Below are positions 9,040-18,227 of a DNA stretch of 64,000 nucleotides, one piece after another. The stretch's first letter is position 1. Each line of letters begins with the position of its first letter. The DNA is taken from positions 310,001 through 374,000 of the forward strand of contig NZ_MTQN01000012.1 of assembly GCF_001984195.1 (NCBI RefSeq), read 5' to 3'. The position numbers were made by a program, and so were the translations under genes. Source of the DNA: Kribbella sp. ALI-6-A (GTDB lineage: Bacteria > Actinomycetota > Actinomycetes > Propionibacteriales > Kribbellaceae). The notes beneath the pieces were generated by a model, which saw nothing but the letters and a program-made list of their open reading frames with translations, did no database searches and had not been told where the DNA came from.

Positions 9040-9112
9040 GGGCCTCTAGCTCAACTGGCAGAGCAGCGGACTTTTAATCCGCGGGTTGTGGGTTCGAGTC
9101 CCACGGGGCCTA
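9040..9112 (+). tRNA. tRNA-Lys(TTT)
   Basis: A 73-nt cloverleaf: acceptor GGGCCTC pairs with GGGGCCT (a G-U at 1-72 and a U-G at 6-67), D arm GCTC...GAGC, anticodon stem GCGGA/TCCGC with loop CTTTTAA (anticodon TTT), T arm GTGGG TTCGAGT CCCAC, discriminator A. CCA is not encoded. The anticodon loop and 3' half form the attachment site of the island that follows, so this 3' half was supplied by the element and the chromosomal one was displaced to 32038. Confidence 0.96.
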
Positions 9113-9113
9113 C
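9071..9113 (+). repeat. attL: 43-bp direct repeat at the left end of the island
   Basis: Identical over 43 bp to 32038-32080. It begins exactly at the first base of the tRNA-Lys anticodon loop and ends one base past the discriminator. Flanks differ on both sides (A versus C before, T versus C after). This is the usual arrangement for tyrosine integrases that use a tRNA anticodon loop as the crossover region. Confidence 0.95.
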
Positions 9114-9185
9114 TCATTTAGATCCCTTTGAAATAAGGGCCTTTGTAGCCGACTGACGCGCTACGTTAGGTCAAGCGGCACGACT

Positions 9186-9207
9186 CGTGGGATCAAATAT
9201 GGTGCGA
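9186..9207 (+). repeat. Arm-type repeat, left copy
   Basis: CGTGGGATCAAA...GGTGCGA matches the copy at 31921-31942 at 20 of 22 positions and a third copy at 24694. All three lie in the same orientation, two beside the full att sites and one beside a decayed att site. This is what integrase arm-binding sites look like. It also lies just upstream of the integrase start, so it may serve autoregulation. Confidence 0.65.
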
Positions 9208-9225
9208 GCCTCTACAATCGATGCC

Positions 9226-10713
9226 ATGGCAAAGGCTTCGAAGCGGCGTCAGCGTGCGCGCGGCTACGTCGAGGAGCTGCCCAGCGGCGCACTCCGGGTC
9301 GTGGTCTACGCCGGCATCGATCCGGTCACGAAACGCCGTCACTACCTCCGCGAGACCATGCCGGCCAACACGCCGAAGGCTGCCGAGGAGGCCGAGAGAG
9401 CTATCCGGCGGCTGCAGACCCAGGTCGATGAACGGCGGCAACCCCGGACGAACGCGAGCCTGAGCCAACTGATCGAGCGGCATCTGAAAATCGCCGAGCT
9501 AGACGAGACCACTCTGCGGACCTACCGCGGGTACGTCCGCAACCACCTCGATCCGCTCATCGGGCACGTCAAGGTCGGCGCTGTCGACGCCGATGTGCTC
9601 GACTCCTACTACGCCGAACTCCGTCGCTGCCGCCGTCACTGCGACCGACGGCCGTTCATAGAACACCGCACCAAGACCGCTCACGAGTGCGACCACCGAT
9701 GCCGTCCTCATGAGTGCCGGCCACTCGGCGCATCCACCATTCGCCAGATCCACTTCATCCTGAGCGGCGCCTTCCGCCAGGCAGTCCGATGGAAGTGGAT
9801 ATCGGTCAGCCCAATGCCCACCGGCAAGCCCCCATCCGCGCCGAGGCCCAATCCCCGTCCTCCGACGGCCGACGAGGCCGCCCGGATTCTGAACGAGGCC
9901 TTCAACGACCCGGCGTGGGGGACCTTCGTCTGGCTTGCGATGGTCACCGGCGCCCGGCGCGGCGAACTGTGCGGCCTGCGCTGGTCCAAGGTCGAACTCG
10001 ACCAGGGCGCCATCGTCATCGACACCAGCGTGGCCCAAAACAGCGGCAAGAAGTGGCTCAAGGACACCAAGACTCATCAGCACCGCCGCCTGACGCTGGA
10101 CACCGGGACTGTCGCTCTCCTGCGCGAGCACCGGGCGGCCTGCGACGAAACCGCCACCAAACTGAAGACGAAACTCGGGCCTGATGCGTTCGTGTTCTCC
10201 CTTGCTCCAGACAACAGCGAGCACCTCATCCCCGACAGTGTGTCGCAGCGATACAGCAAAATGGCGGCTCGGCTGGACATCGATACCCACCTACACAACC
10301 TTCGCCACTACTCCGCTACGGAACTCATCGCCGCTGGGGTCGACATCCGAACCGTCGCTGGCCGCCTCGGCCATGGAGGCGGGGGCACTACCACGCTTCG
10401 CGTTTACACCGCGTTCGTCTCGGAGGCTGACCAACGAGCCGCTTCGGCGCTTTTCGAGCGTCTCCCGACCCGCCCGCAACCGCTCGGTGGGCGCGAACGG
10501 ATCCTGAGCGACCCGCACGCACCCTACGAGGCGATCGCGGCCAAGCTATGCGCAGCGATCGAGTCCGGCCTGCTGCCGGAAGGCAGCATCCTGCCGACTA
10601 CGAAGCAACTTGCCCAGCAACACGGGGTCTCAGAGGGAACCATCCGGCGCGCTCTCGACCTGTTGCGGGCCTGGAATCGCCTCGACGAATCCCGCCGGCT
10701 AAGGACCACCTGA
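9226..10713 (+). CDS. int: Tyrosine recombinase/integrase fused to a GntR-type winged helix
   Basis: About 495 aa from the ATG at 9226. An N-terminal SAM-like core-binding domain (LDETTLRTYRGYVRNHLDPL) is followed by a Cys/His cluster near residues 135-164 (CRRHC...HECDHRC...HEC), known in actinobacterial tRNA integrases. The catalytic domain shows TGARRGE (Arg near 244), HNLR (H357, R360), LGHGG (H383) and the nucleophile in LRVYTAF (Y394). After the tyrosine, residues 431-487 form a GntR-like helix-turn-helix (LPTTKQLAQQHGVSEGTIRR), an unusual C-terminal extension. It catalyses integration at the tRNA-Lys anticodon loop. Some frames extend upstream to a GTG at 9187. Confidence 0.93.
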   Translation: MAKASKRRQRARGYVEELPSGALRVVVYAGIDPVTKRRHYLRETMPANTPKAAEEAERAIRRLQTQVDERRQPRTNASLSQLIERHLKIAELDETTLRTYRGYVRNHLDPLIGHVKVGAVDADVLDSYYAELRRCRRHCDRRPFIEHRTKTAHECDHRCRPHECRPLGASTIRQIHFILSGAFRQAVRWKWISVSPMPTGKPPSAPRPNPRPPTADEAARILNEAFNDPAWGTFVWLAMVTGARRGELCGLRWSKVELDQGAIVIDTSVAQNSGKKWLKDTKTHQHRRLTLDTGTVALLREHRAACDETATKLKTKLGPDAFVFSLAPDNSEHLIPDSVSQRYSKMAARLDIDTHLHNLRHYSATELIAAGVDIRTVAGRLGHGGGGTTTLRVYTAFVSEADQRAASALFERLPTRPQPLGGRERILSDPHAPYEAIAAKLCAAIESGLLPEGSILPTTKQLAQQHGVSEGTIRRALDLLRAWNRLDESRRLRTT

Positions 10714-11001
10714 TAGCTACCGGCTCTTTGGTGCGCCAAAGTCGTGTCGCGTCCCCGCCGGAGTTGGCCACCACGCCAGCCTTCTAATCCCCAGATGCAT
10801 GCTAGCCCGAACCTGCATCCCGGCCAGGCGTGGTGAGTGACTCACACTGGCAAACTGAAGGTGCTTCTGGCGGTGGTAGCTGCCGCCGTTGGGGTACGAC
10901 TGGGAAAACAGCGCATCGCGCGCCGTTCGTAGTGCGGCGGCCGGCCAACCTGAATCCGCAGGCTGACTATAAGCGGTTGCCACGGCTGGGAGACTTGATC
11001 G

Positions 11002-11991
11002 GTGACGAAGAACGTAAGCTGGGCAGTGGTCGACAACGGTCTAGACTTCTTGGAACGTGCCGTTGGCGAGCTGGCTGAGAGTCCGCCGGACAACAAGTAC
11101 GCGGCGCTTCACCTCTGCAGTGCGATCGAAGTCCTGATCAAGGCGCGCCTCATCCGCGAGCACTGGACACTGGCCTGTTCAAAGCCGGACGGAGCGACTC
11201 AGGCGAGCTTCGCGGCCGGTGATGTGGTGACTGTCGACCCGATGCAAGGTCTGAAGAGGCTTCAGAGCGTCGTCGGCCTGACCATCTCTGGCCAGCAGAC
11301 GAGCAATGTGGACTCAGTCAGGCGTCTGCGGAACAGAGCGGCACACTTCGCATTCGTCCACGAGGATGAGATCGCGGTTCGCACTGTGTTGGGTCGCGGC
11401 CTCGATTTTGCACTGTGGTTCCTTGGCAATCACATCCGCCCAGGTGCGCCCGGCGACGAGGCTGAAGCGATTGACCAGGTCATGGATGACATCACCGGGG
11501 CGCTTACAGCGATCAAGGGTTTCGTCAAGGAGCGTTTAGAGTCGCTTGCCGGCGACCTAGAAGCCGCCGGTGTTCTCCTAGCCTGCCCACGCTGCGAGCA
11601 GGCGACGCTAACGATGCCTGAGGGCGAAGCGCCCAAGTGCCTCTTCTGCTTTTGGGCTTCGATCGGCGAAGGTGGTGCAGACGAGTACGTCTCATCGGTC
11701 CTGAGCTATTCCCATTACCAAGTGATCAAAGACGGGGGCACCTGGCCAGTCCACTCGTGCCTGAACTGCGGTGACCGTGCGTTGGTCCACGGCATCGAGG
11801 TCCTGAAGGACTCCGGCAAGGCCCTGGCCGACCTGCACGACCCATATCTTCCTCCTGTGTTCGGGTGCTTTTCTTGCAGCTATCTCGGCACTCGGCTGGA
11901 CCTCGACGAGTGCGGATCGTGCGGAGAGTTCACCGACTCGGGCATGTCAGTGTGCAGCGACTGCTTTGAGTACGCGGTGTCAGGGGACTGA
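11002..11991 (+). CDS. HEPN-like protein with six CxxC zinc-ribbon pairs
   Basis: A 329-aa protein starting at GTG. The N-terminal helical half contains R110-x4-H115 in RRLRNRAAHF, the RNase signature of HEPN domains, preceded by a long helix with AALHLCSAIEVLIKARL, also HEPN-like. The C-terminal 135 residues carry six CxxC pairs (C195/198, C213/216, C253/256, C289/292, C304/307, C318/321), enough for three zinc ribbons. HEPN proteins in islands usually act as abortive-infection RNases. A plausible model is a zinc-ribbon sensor driving an RNase, but I do not recognise the exact family. It stands alone. Confidence 0.7.
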   Translation: MTKNVSWAVVDNGLDFLERAVGELAESPPDNKYAALHLCSAIEVLIKARLIREHWTLACSKPDGATQASFAAGDVVTVDPMQGLKRLQSVVGLTISGQQTSNVDSVRRLRNRAAHFAFVHEDEIAVRTVLGRGLDFALWFLGNHIRPGAPGDEAEAIDQVMDDITGALTAIKGFVKERLESLAGDLEAAGVLLACPRCEQATLTMPEGEAPKCLFCFWASIGEGGADEYVSSVLSYSHYQVIKDGGTWPVHSCLNCGDRALVHGIEVLKDSGKALADLHDPYLPPVFGCFSCSYLGTRLDLDECGSCGEFTDSGMSVCSDCFEYAVSGD

Positions 11992-12195
11992 CCTTCAATC
12001 GGCATCCCGGTTGAACGTGCGGTAGCGCCCGCGCACCCGCAGCACTCGGGAACGCAATTGGCGTGTCAGGAGCGGCGGAGCACGTTAGATGCACCTGAAC
12101 GTCAGGTGACGAGGTCCGAACCGGCGCGACCTGTCTGAGAGTTTGCGTCAGCACAGGACGGTTGGCGGCGTGGCATCGTGAACGTCGGACTAACG

Positions 12196-12340
12196 AGCGT
12201 CTCATTACGAGGAGGACGCTCAGCGTCGCATCCGCTCTCTACCAGCGCTTTCGTTCACATGGCATCCCGCACGAAGCCCTGGATTCGTCATAGGTCTCCA
12301 GGATTTCGCACCACGACCCGCACATGCGGGATAGCCCACC
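12196..12340 (-). repeat. Dispersed att-like repeat, copy A
   Basis: On the plus strand TCATTACGAGGAGG begins at 12202 and TTTCGCACCACGA at 12304. Read on the minus strand this is an arm motif CGTGGTGCGAAA, about 100 bp of spacer, then CTCGTAATGAGA, the anticodon loop and stem of a tRNA-Thr(CGT). The tRNA part beyond the anticodon stem is degenerate in this copy. A trace of its outer flank (CCGCACATG...TAGCCCACC) recurs at 18194-18217. Confidence 0.7.
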
Positions 12341-12353
12341 AGGGCGACTCGAC

Positions 12354-12781
12354 CTAGTCGTTTGGCGGGTTGCTGGGCAGCCAGCTGACGAAGGTGTCAA
12401 CGTCATTCGCGCGTCGGGGGTCAGAACCTCCCACAATCTGACGAGCCTGGAACTTTTGAGGTAGTCCACCAGGATTCGCAGCACGACGGAGGTCTGCTGG
12501 GCGTAGTCGGGGAGGTCGTTGCCGGCGGGGTGTTGTTTGGCGGCTTGATGAGCTTCGCGGACGTCGTCGGCGTTCCAGCCGGTGGAGGGGTTGCGCTGAA
12601 GGTCGCCGAGGGCGGAGCGGCGGGTGAAGAACTCGTTGGCACGCTCGGGGGTCGGGCCTAGGGAGTCGATGTAGGCGGCGACTTCTCGGCATTCGCCGTC
12701 GGTGAGGAACTGGTCGAGTCGGGGCGGTTCGTGGAGTTGCTCCGCGTAGTGGACGAGTGCCGCCGTGCATTGGATGGTCAC
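12354..12781 (-). pseudogene. Hypothetical gene with a probable frameshift
   Basis: A likely GTG start at 12781 opens a frame reading MTIQCTAALVHYAEQL and, later, RILVDYL. Near 12460 coding quality jumps to the next frame, which reads KFQARQIVGGSDPRR and ends WLPSNPPND at 12354. One missing A in a run of four (CTCAAAAGTTCC) would join the two. So this is either a recent pseudogene, a programmed slip, or a sequencing error. The product would be about 140 aa, acidic and helical, of no family I know. It is divergent from the giant ATPase gene at 12946 with 165 bp between them. Confidence 0.45.
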
Positions 12782-12945
12782 GACGGCCTCGGGGTCGAGG
12801 TCCGGCCTAATCCGTAGGCTAGGAGTGGTGCGAATCGGCGGCGGCTGTGTCAAACTCAGGGTGATCTCGCTCGGCCGTCGAACACGCTGGACCGCCCTGC
12901 CCGCAGCGCGACGTTGCGGCTGCAACGTCCTAGGCTTGGCCCACC

Positions 12946-15900
12946 ATGACGCACGAGACAGCTGCCTCGGCTGAGGACGGATCTCTCGGCTCGGCCGAGG
13001 ACACGTCCCGACATTCTGCGCCGGATGCGGCCCGGTGGGTGGCGACGCTAAATAGCGAGGTCCCACGGACCCAGCACGGACTGCTCGATACGGCGACGCT
13101 GAGCAGCGACTGGTACTCAGGTAGCCGTCCGCGAAGGGCTGAGGACTTGGTCGGCAGCGAGCGGTCTTACGTACTGCTCGCGCCAGGCGGTGCAGGCAAG
13201 ACCACGCTGGTCAGGGACCTACAACGGCGCGAACCCGACAGTACATCGATCGATCTACGCATGCACGGTCGCGAGTCGTTGGTGGAGCAGATCAGGCAGC
13301 TCAGCCGCGATGCTGCCGCCGTATTCATCGACGCCATCGACGAGGCCGTGCAGCTCGACCCGAATATCGGCTACGTGTTGGTCCAGCTTCTCAGCGAGCG
13401 AACGGCGAAGAGGGCGTCGTGGCGACTGGCATGTCGGCCTGGCTTGTGGACGGTTGACCTGGCTGAGGGGCTTCGCGCCGCGCTGCCTGGCTTCCAGGAG
13501 CTGGAACTCCTCCCTCTGGACCTGCACGGCATCGAGGAGATGGCGGGCTCCGACGCTGACGCGTTCCTGACTGCCGTAGCCGACGCTCGTCTGACGCGTC
13601 TGCTTGCCCAGCCTCAACACGCCCGCGCCCTGCTCGACCAGTGGCGTACGACGAGGGAGCTGCCCGCCGGCCGCTCCGAAGCGATGCGCCACACCGTCAG
13701 CAATCTGTTGCTCGAAACTGGTCGATTTCGGCCGCGCAGGGTTCATGACGACAGGCGGATGGCGCTCCTCGCCGAACGCCTGGCGGCGGTGACCATCTTC
13801 TGCGGCGTGGGGCGCTTCGGGCTTGGACAGGTCAACAATCCCTCAGACGGCTCGGCAGACAGCGCACTGCTGCCTGTCACCGCCGTACCCACCGACCACG
13901 AGCCCGACCTCGCCGGACAAATGACCGTTGAGGACCTCCACGAGGTTCTCAACACGACGCTGTTCTCCGCAGCCGGCCAGGGCAGCGTCCGCTTCGCCCA
14001 CCAGTCCTATGCGGAGTTCCTCGCCGCGGCGTACCTTGCTCGCCGAGGCGTCAGTGGACGACGGCTCCTGTCCCTCCTCGGGGCAGACGCTAACGGCCTA
14101 GCGCCCGGCCCGATGATCGAGGTGCTCGGCTGGCTGTTACCGCTCGGCGCGTCTATCCCGGCCGACCTCATCGCAGACAACGCGAAGCAACTATTAAGTA
14201 CAACGGGGCTCGAGTTGGCAGACGACAAGATGCGCCGGCGCGTCGTCGACGCGCTTCTACGTGGTGCCGCCAATGGCTCCATCGACGAGGGCTGGAACCT
14301 CGATACCTCCCCGCTTGCTCATCCCGATATTGGCGATCAAATCCACGAGGCGGTCCAGCGGGCGGCCAACCACTGGGAGATCTTCTGGATCTGTCGCATC
14401 ACCCGGCACTGCAGGGTCAGTGACGCGGCCGATGACCTACTCGCGATCGCATTCAACCTCACTTGGCCCTCCTTCGTACGCGCTGAAGCGGTGGCATCGT
14501 TCGCAGCAGTCGCGGCACCCGTCCGAGTCGACGAACTCGCGCCCCTTCTCTTCCTAAGTTCAGAAGAGGATCCTCAGGACGAGATCCTGGCTGCCGCGTT
14601 GCGGGCACTTCTTACAAGAACTGTGGATCTCGACCGATTGACGGCCGCGCTGAGGCCGCGACGCTCGCCGAGCTACATCGGCAGCTACTCACGCCTACTC
14701 GATGAGCTGCCCTCGCTCTTGGACGCCGATCACGTGCTGCCTGTGCTCAGGTACGCAGTAGGCCGTCGCCCGAACCACAGGGACTACGCGTTCGACCGAC
14801 TGCTCGGTGGCCTGCTGGCGCGAGCGTGGACCATGCATGAACCCTCTATCGCGGCCGAGGTCGGGGGGCTGCTTGGTCAGGAACGACTCGGTGGGCAAGT
14901 GGAGTTCGATCGCGGCGAGCACCCGTGGGAAGTCGACGACAACCCTGACCTGCGTCGCGCCATGGCCGCTGCCATGCTGTCGGTGCACCACAACGCCTTC
15001 ATGGCCGTCTTGGACCTGCGCATCCTCACGCCTCAGGACCTGACATGGCTGATCGACTGGATCCCGAGTGCACCAGCACAGGCGCTGGCTGCGGCCGAAG
15101 TCGTACTGAGGCAACTGGCATGGAACGTCGCCGACCGCGTCACCGCTGACCGAATCCTGACAGTGAGCGAAGACCATCCGGCCTATTCGATCCTGTCGCA
15201 GTTCCAGGGATATCGAGACATCGGCGCTCGACCCGACTGGGGGGTGCGCAGACGGATCAGCGACCACCAACGGCCAGGACCTGAGCGACACCTCGCCGTC
15301 CTGCGGCAGACGTTGAGTCGCGTCCGCGCGCAGCGCGATCAGTGGTGGGAGGCGGCGTTGGCGCTCGCCGGGGACCTCCATGCTGCGGACCCGAAGGCTG
15401 CATTTGGATGGGATCTCACGGAGCGGCCCCTGTGGCCGCTGCTGGACGCTGAGGAACAAGAAGAATTCTGGCAAATCGGGATCGCGTACCTCTCAGCACG
15501 GCAGCCCGAGCCCGGCAGCTGGGCCAGTCGCGACAGGTGGACCTACCAAGAGATTATGCCTGATTGGGCAGCGGTCTACCTCCTAGCCACGCTCGCCGAA
15601 CACCGCCCTGACCTGCTTCGCCGCGTCCCTCAGCGGGTATGGGATTCGTGGGCGGAGACGATCGTGGTGACACCAGCATTCATGAACGAGGAACAGAAGA
15701 AGCGGCGACTCGGAGCGTCGGCACCGCCGCGGGGCCGCGCCGCCCTGTCCGCTGCACTGCGCGACCACGTGCGGACCGCCCCGACAGTAGCGTTTCCGCA
15801 TCACCCCCTCGCTGACTTCACAGATCCCCTCCTGCTAGACGTCGTCGCGGCAATCGCTCGCGACCCCCGGCAGCCATTAGCCCGCCGAGACGCGTCCTTC

Positions 15901-16974
15901 GAGGTACTGGTCGAGCATGCACCAAGCGTCGCATTGGACAATGCTCGCGCGACCAGAGCCGAAGAGCCGGCGCCGGCGGGGGCCATTGAGGCGCTGGCCA
16001 AGCTCGCGCCAGAGGAGCTACTCACCCCGTGGCTCGCAGCTGGGCAACTGGGACCGCTTGAACACCTACGTGAGATAGACCCCATCCAGCTCTCCGATTC
16101 TTCGCTGGCCGCGCTGAGTCGCTTGCTCCTCGACCGACTACCCTTCGCGGGCGATCCGGAACGTGCCGACGACTTCGCCCGAAGCACTCCGGAGTCGGAG
16201 GCCCGTCGGCTGCGCATGAATCTGCTTCAAACGATGGCTCGCCGCGGCATGGCCTCGCATCTGGCATCACTTAGGACGGAGCGGCCAGCAGAAGACCAAG
16301 AGCAAATCAACCACCTGCTGCAACAAGCACGCGCTCACGAGGCTCTATCGCTGTGGCGCCCACTGACACCGGACACGATGATGGCGTTGGTAGCCCGCGG
16401 CGACGCTCGCGTGATCCGCGACAGCGCCGGGCTCATCACGGTACTGCTTGAGCAACTTGATCAGATTCAGCATTACGTTCGCGAACGCGCGGGCTTCCGC
16501 AGTCTTTGGAACGGTGACCCCGGAGCGAATGCCGCTTCGCCCAAGATGGAAGACGACATCTCGGACTGGCTGGCTCAGCAACTCGAACTGCGGTTGACAC
16601 CTCACGTCATCATCGACCGCGAGATTCAGGTCCGTCGCACGGCCGCAAGCGGGGTCGGCACCCGCATCGACATCACCGCGACCTCGGGAGGAATCCAACT
16701 GGGTCGCGTGGTGTTCGAAGCCAAACACGTCCAGAATCGTGACCTGCTCACAGCCATCGACCACCAGCTCATCGGCCGGTACATGCAACCAGCAGACCTC
16801 ACCCACGGAATCTACATCGTCTACTGGACCGCTCCTGCGCTGCGACCCTCCTCCTGGAAGCGCAACCACCCGGATCCGTCGCTACTCGCCGACGAGCTGC
16901 GCACGCAGGCACGTCGTCATGGACCGGATAGATGCGTCGAGGTCTTCGTCCTCGACATCGGTCCACGGCCCTGA
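12946..16974 (+). CDS. Giant STAND-type ATPase with C-terminal PD-(D/E)xK nuclease-like domain
   Basis: A 1342-aa protein. A P-loop ATPase sits near the N-terminus: Walker A APGGAGKTT (79-87) and Walker B VFIDAIDE (126-133). The region from about 330 to 1150 is helix-rich without clear motifs, as expected of a STAND sensor array (RFAHQSYAEFLAAAYLARRG resembles the NACHT-adjacent winged-helix segment). The last 150 residues contain RIDIT (D1242) and FEAKH (E1258, K1260), a PD-(D/E)xK nuclease core. Avs and other STAND immune proteins sense a phage protein and fire an effector. The effector here would be a DNase at the C-terminus, whereas Avs nucleases are N-terminal. Confidence 0.8.
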   Translation: MTHETAASAEDGSLGSAEDTSRHSAPDAARWVATLNSEVPRTQHGLLDTATLSSDWYSGSRPRRAEDLVGSERSYVLLAPGGAGKTTLVRDLQRREPDSTSIDLRMHGRESLVEQIRQLSRDAAAVFIDAIDEAVQLDPNIGYVLVQLLSERTAKRASWRLACRPGLWTVDLAEGLRAALPGFQELELLPLDLHGIEEMAGSDADAFLTAVADARLTRLLAQPQHARALLDQWRTTRELPAGRSEAMRHTVSNLLLETGRFRPRRVHDDRRMALLAERLAAVTIFCGVGRFGLGQVNNPSDGSADSALLPVTAVPTDHEPDLAGQMTVEDLHEVLNTTLFSAAGQGSVRFAHQSYAEFLAAAYLARRGVSGRRLLSLLGADANGLAPGPMIEVLGWLLPLGASIPADLIADNAKQLLSTTGLELADDKMRRRVVDALLRGAANGSIDEGWNLDTSPLAHPDIGDQIHEAVQRAANHWEIFWICRITRHCRVSDAADDLLAIAFNLTWPSFVRAEAVASFAAVAAPVRVDELAPLLFLSSEEDPQDEILAAALRALLTRTVDLDRLTAALRPRRSPSYIGSYSRLLDELPSLLDADHVLPVLRYAVGRRPNHRDYAFDRLLGGLLARAWTMHEPSIAAEVGGLLGQERLGGQVEFDRGEHPWEVDDNPDLRRAMAAAMLSVHHNAFMAVLDLRILTPQDLTWLIDWIPSAPAQALAAAEVVLRQLAWNVADRVTADRILTVSEDHPAYSILSQFQGYRDIGARPDWGVRRRISDHQRPGPERHLAVLRQTLSRVRAQRDQWWEAALALAGDLHAADPKAAFGWDLTERPLWPLLDAEEQEEFWQIGIAYLSARQPEPGSWASRDRWTYQEIMPDWAAVYLLATLAEHRPDLLRRVPQRVWDSWAETIVVTPAFMNEEQKKRRLGASAPPRGRAALSAALRDHVRTAPTVAFPHHPLADFTDPLLLDVVAAIARDPRQPLARRDASFEVLVEHAPSVALDNARATRAEEPAPAGAIEALAKLAPEELLTPWLAAGQLGPLEHLREIDPIQLSDSSLAALSRLLLDRLPFAGDPERADDFARSTPESEARRLRMNLLQTMARRGMASHLASLRTERPAEDQEQINHLLQQARAHEALSLWRPLTPDTMMALVARGDARVIRDSAGLITVLLEQLDQIQHYVRERAGFRSLWNGDPGANAASPKMEDDISDWLAQQLELRLTPHVIIDREIQVRRTAASGVGTRIDITATSGGIQLGRVVFEAKHVQNRDLLTAIDHQLIGRYMQPADLTHGIYIVYWTAPALRPSSWKRNHPDPSLLADELRTQARRHGPDRCVEVFVLDIGPRP

Positions 16975-17060
16975 CAAGCGCTACGCAACGGCCCACATGT
17001 GTCGACTGCAACACCCGAGCCCGAACCTTGCGTTCGAGTGTCGCCGATGTATCGAACTAG

Positions 17061-17222
17061 ATGACGCCGCCTGCCGGAATCGGGCCGACGGCCTTGTCAT
17101 TACGAGGAGGAACGACAGGGTCGCATCCGCTCTCTACCAGGGGTTTTTGTTGCGCGGCAGCCCCCACCGGGCGCGGGATCCCCCATAGGTATCCGCCACT
17201 TCGTGCCACGAGTGATGCCACG
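17061..17222 (-). repeat. Dispersed att-like repeat, copy B (best tRNA-Thr remnant)
   Basis: The minus strand reads CTCGTAATGA (anticodon loop with CGT), a variable region, a T stem GTCGG/CCGGC around loop CCCGATT, then AGGCGGC as an acceptor 3' strand. The 5' side of the anticodon stem does not pair, so only a tRNA 3' half is present, as at an attR. The arm-motif equivalent (CGTGGCACGAA, minus) is about 100 bp away at 17200. The plus-strand landmark is TCATTACGAGGAGG at 17097. Confidence 0.75.
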
Positions 17223-17428
17223 CAGGCAGAATCCACAGGCACCAGGGGTTGGACGGATTGATTGGCCGGTCGGAGCTACGAGATCCGGCCGCGGGCCATA
17301 CGTGCGATCTGGCGTCGAGCTGCCTGTGGATAACTCGGCATCAGGCCAGCTAACCGTGACACCAATCCCAATGCCGTACGCCGAAGGCCTCCGCCGGCAC
17401 CTGGCACAGCGCGGGAACGCTAGGCCGG

Positions 17429-18068
17429 CGCTCCCGTGCAGAGCAGGGAGTTCGGCGGACGAATGATGGTCGGGCCCGTCCAGGCTGGACCACTGTTGGC
17501 ATGTGCAGAGGATTCGGCGTCGACCCGGCCGACAACGAGCTGCCAGGAGCGGTGTCGCTGAATGCGTCTATGGGGCGGACGGCAGCGACAAGCGGCCAGG
17601 TAAATCGCTGCCTCGGGTTTTGCGGACCCGACCTCGGCGGAGAACGCGGTTACGTCGAAGTACTGCGAGAGATCGCTGCCCTGCCACTGCAGCTGCGTCT
17701 CGGAGGTGATGTTGCTGATCAGGCCGGTGCGCCATCCGAGAGCTCGCATCTGCGCCAGTGCATTCAACGTCGTCTCGGGAGCGCCTCCGATGAGCTGGTG
17801 TGTGCGAGCCTCCGCCGCGCCGCGGTCGCCTGCTCCAGCTGATCGTCGCTCGGCTGCCGACCACTCCGACGGGCGATCTCCCGCAGTGTGCTGGGCAGGT
17901 CGCCGTACAGGCCGGTGAAGCGCTCGTACGCCGTCGCCTCGAACGCGGCCGCGAACGCATCCGGCTCAACATCAAGAATCTGCGCCATTTCCCGGTTCAC
18001 CTCCGCCCGCTCCACCTGACTCCGGGGATCAAAGTGCTGAACAGGAGCACGAGCAACGCACGATGCAT
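17429..18068 (-). pseudogene. Decayed HAD-family hydrolase, paralogue of the intact gene at 42222
   Basis: Two frames carry segments shared with the intact HAD protein: AYERFTG and DLPSTLREIARRSG in one, LGWRTGLISNITSETQL and FSAEVGSAKPEAAIYLAAC in the other. The start aligns with that gene (MHRALLVLLFSTLIPG against MRRALIVDLFSTLVPG), but the catalytic Asp is lost (D to L). At least two frameshifts and an internal deletion before GPAWTGPTI make it non-functional. Its presence in the island, with an intact copy 24 kb away on the chromosome, shows past exchange between them or shared ancestry. Confidence 0.88.
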
Positions 18069-18227
18069 AAAGCGCAAAGCCACCCTGCACGCTCCGGCTC
18101 ATGGCGGCCGCGAAGTTCGTTACGAGGGCCAGATTTAGCGGCTGGGGCGTCGTGCCGACTCCGAAACCCGACAGGTTGTGTGTCTGTCCGCGTCGACCGC
18201 ACATGGGGGTAGCCCACCGCGGTTACC

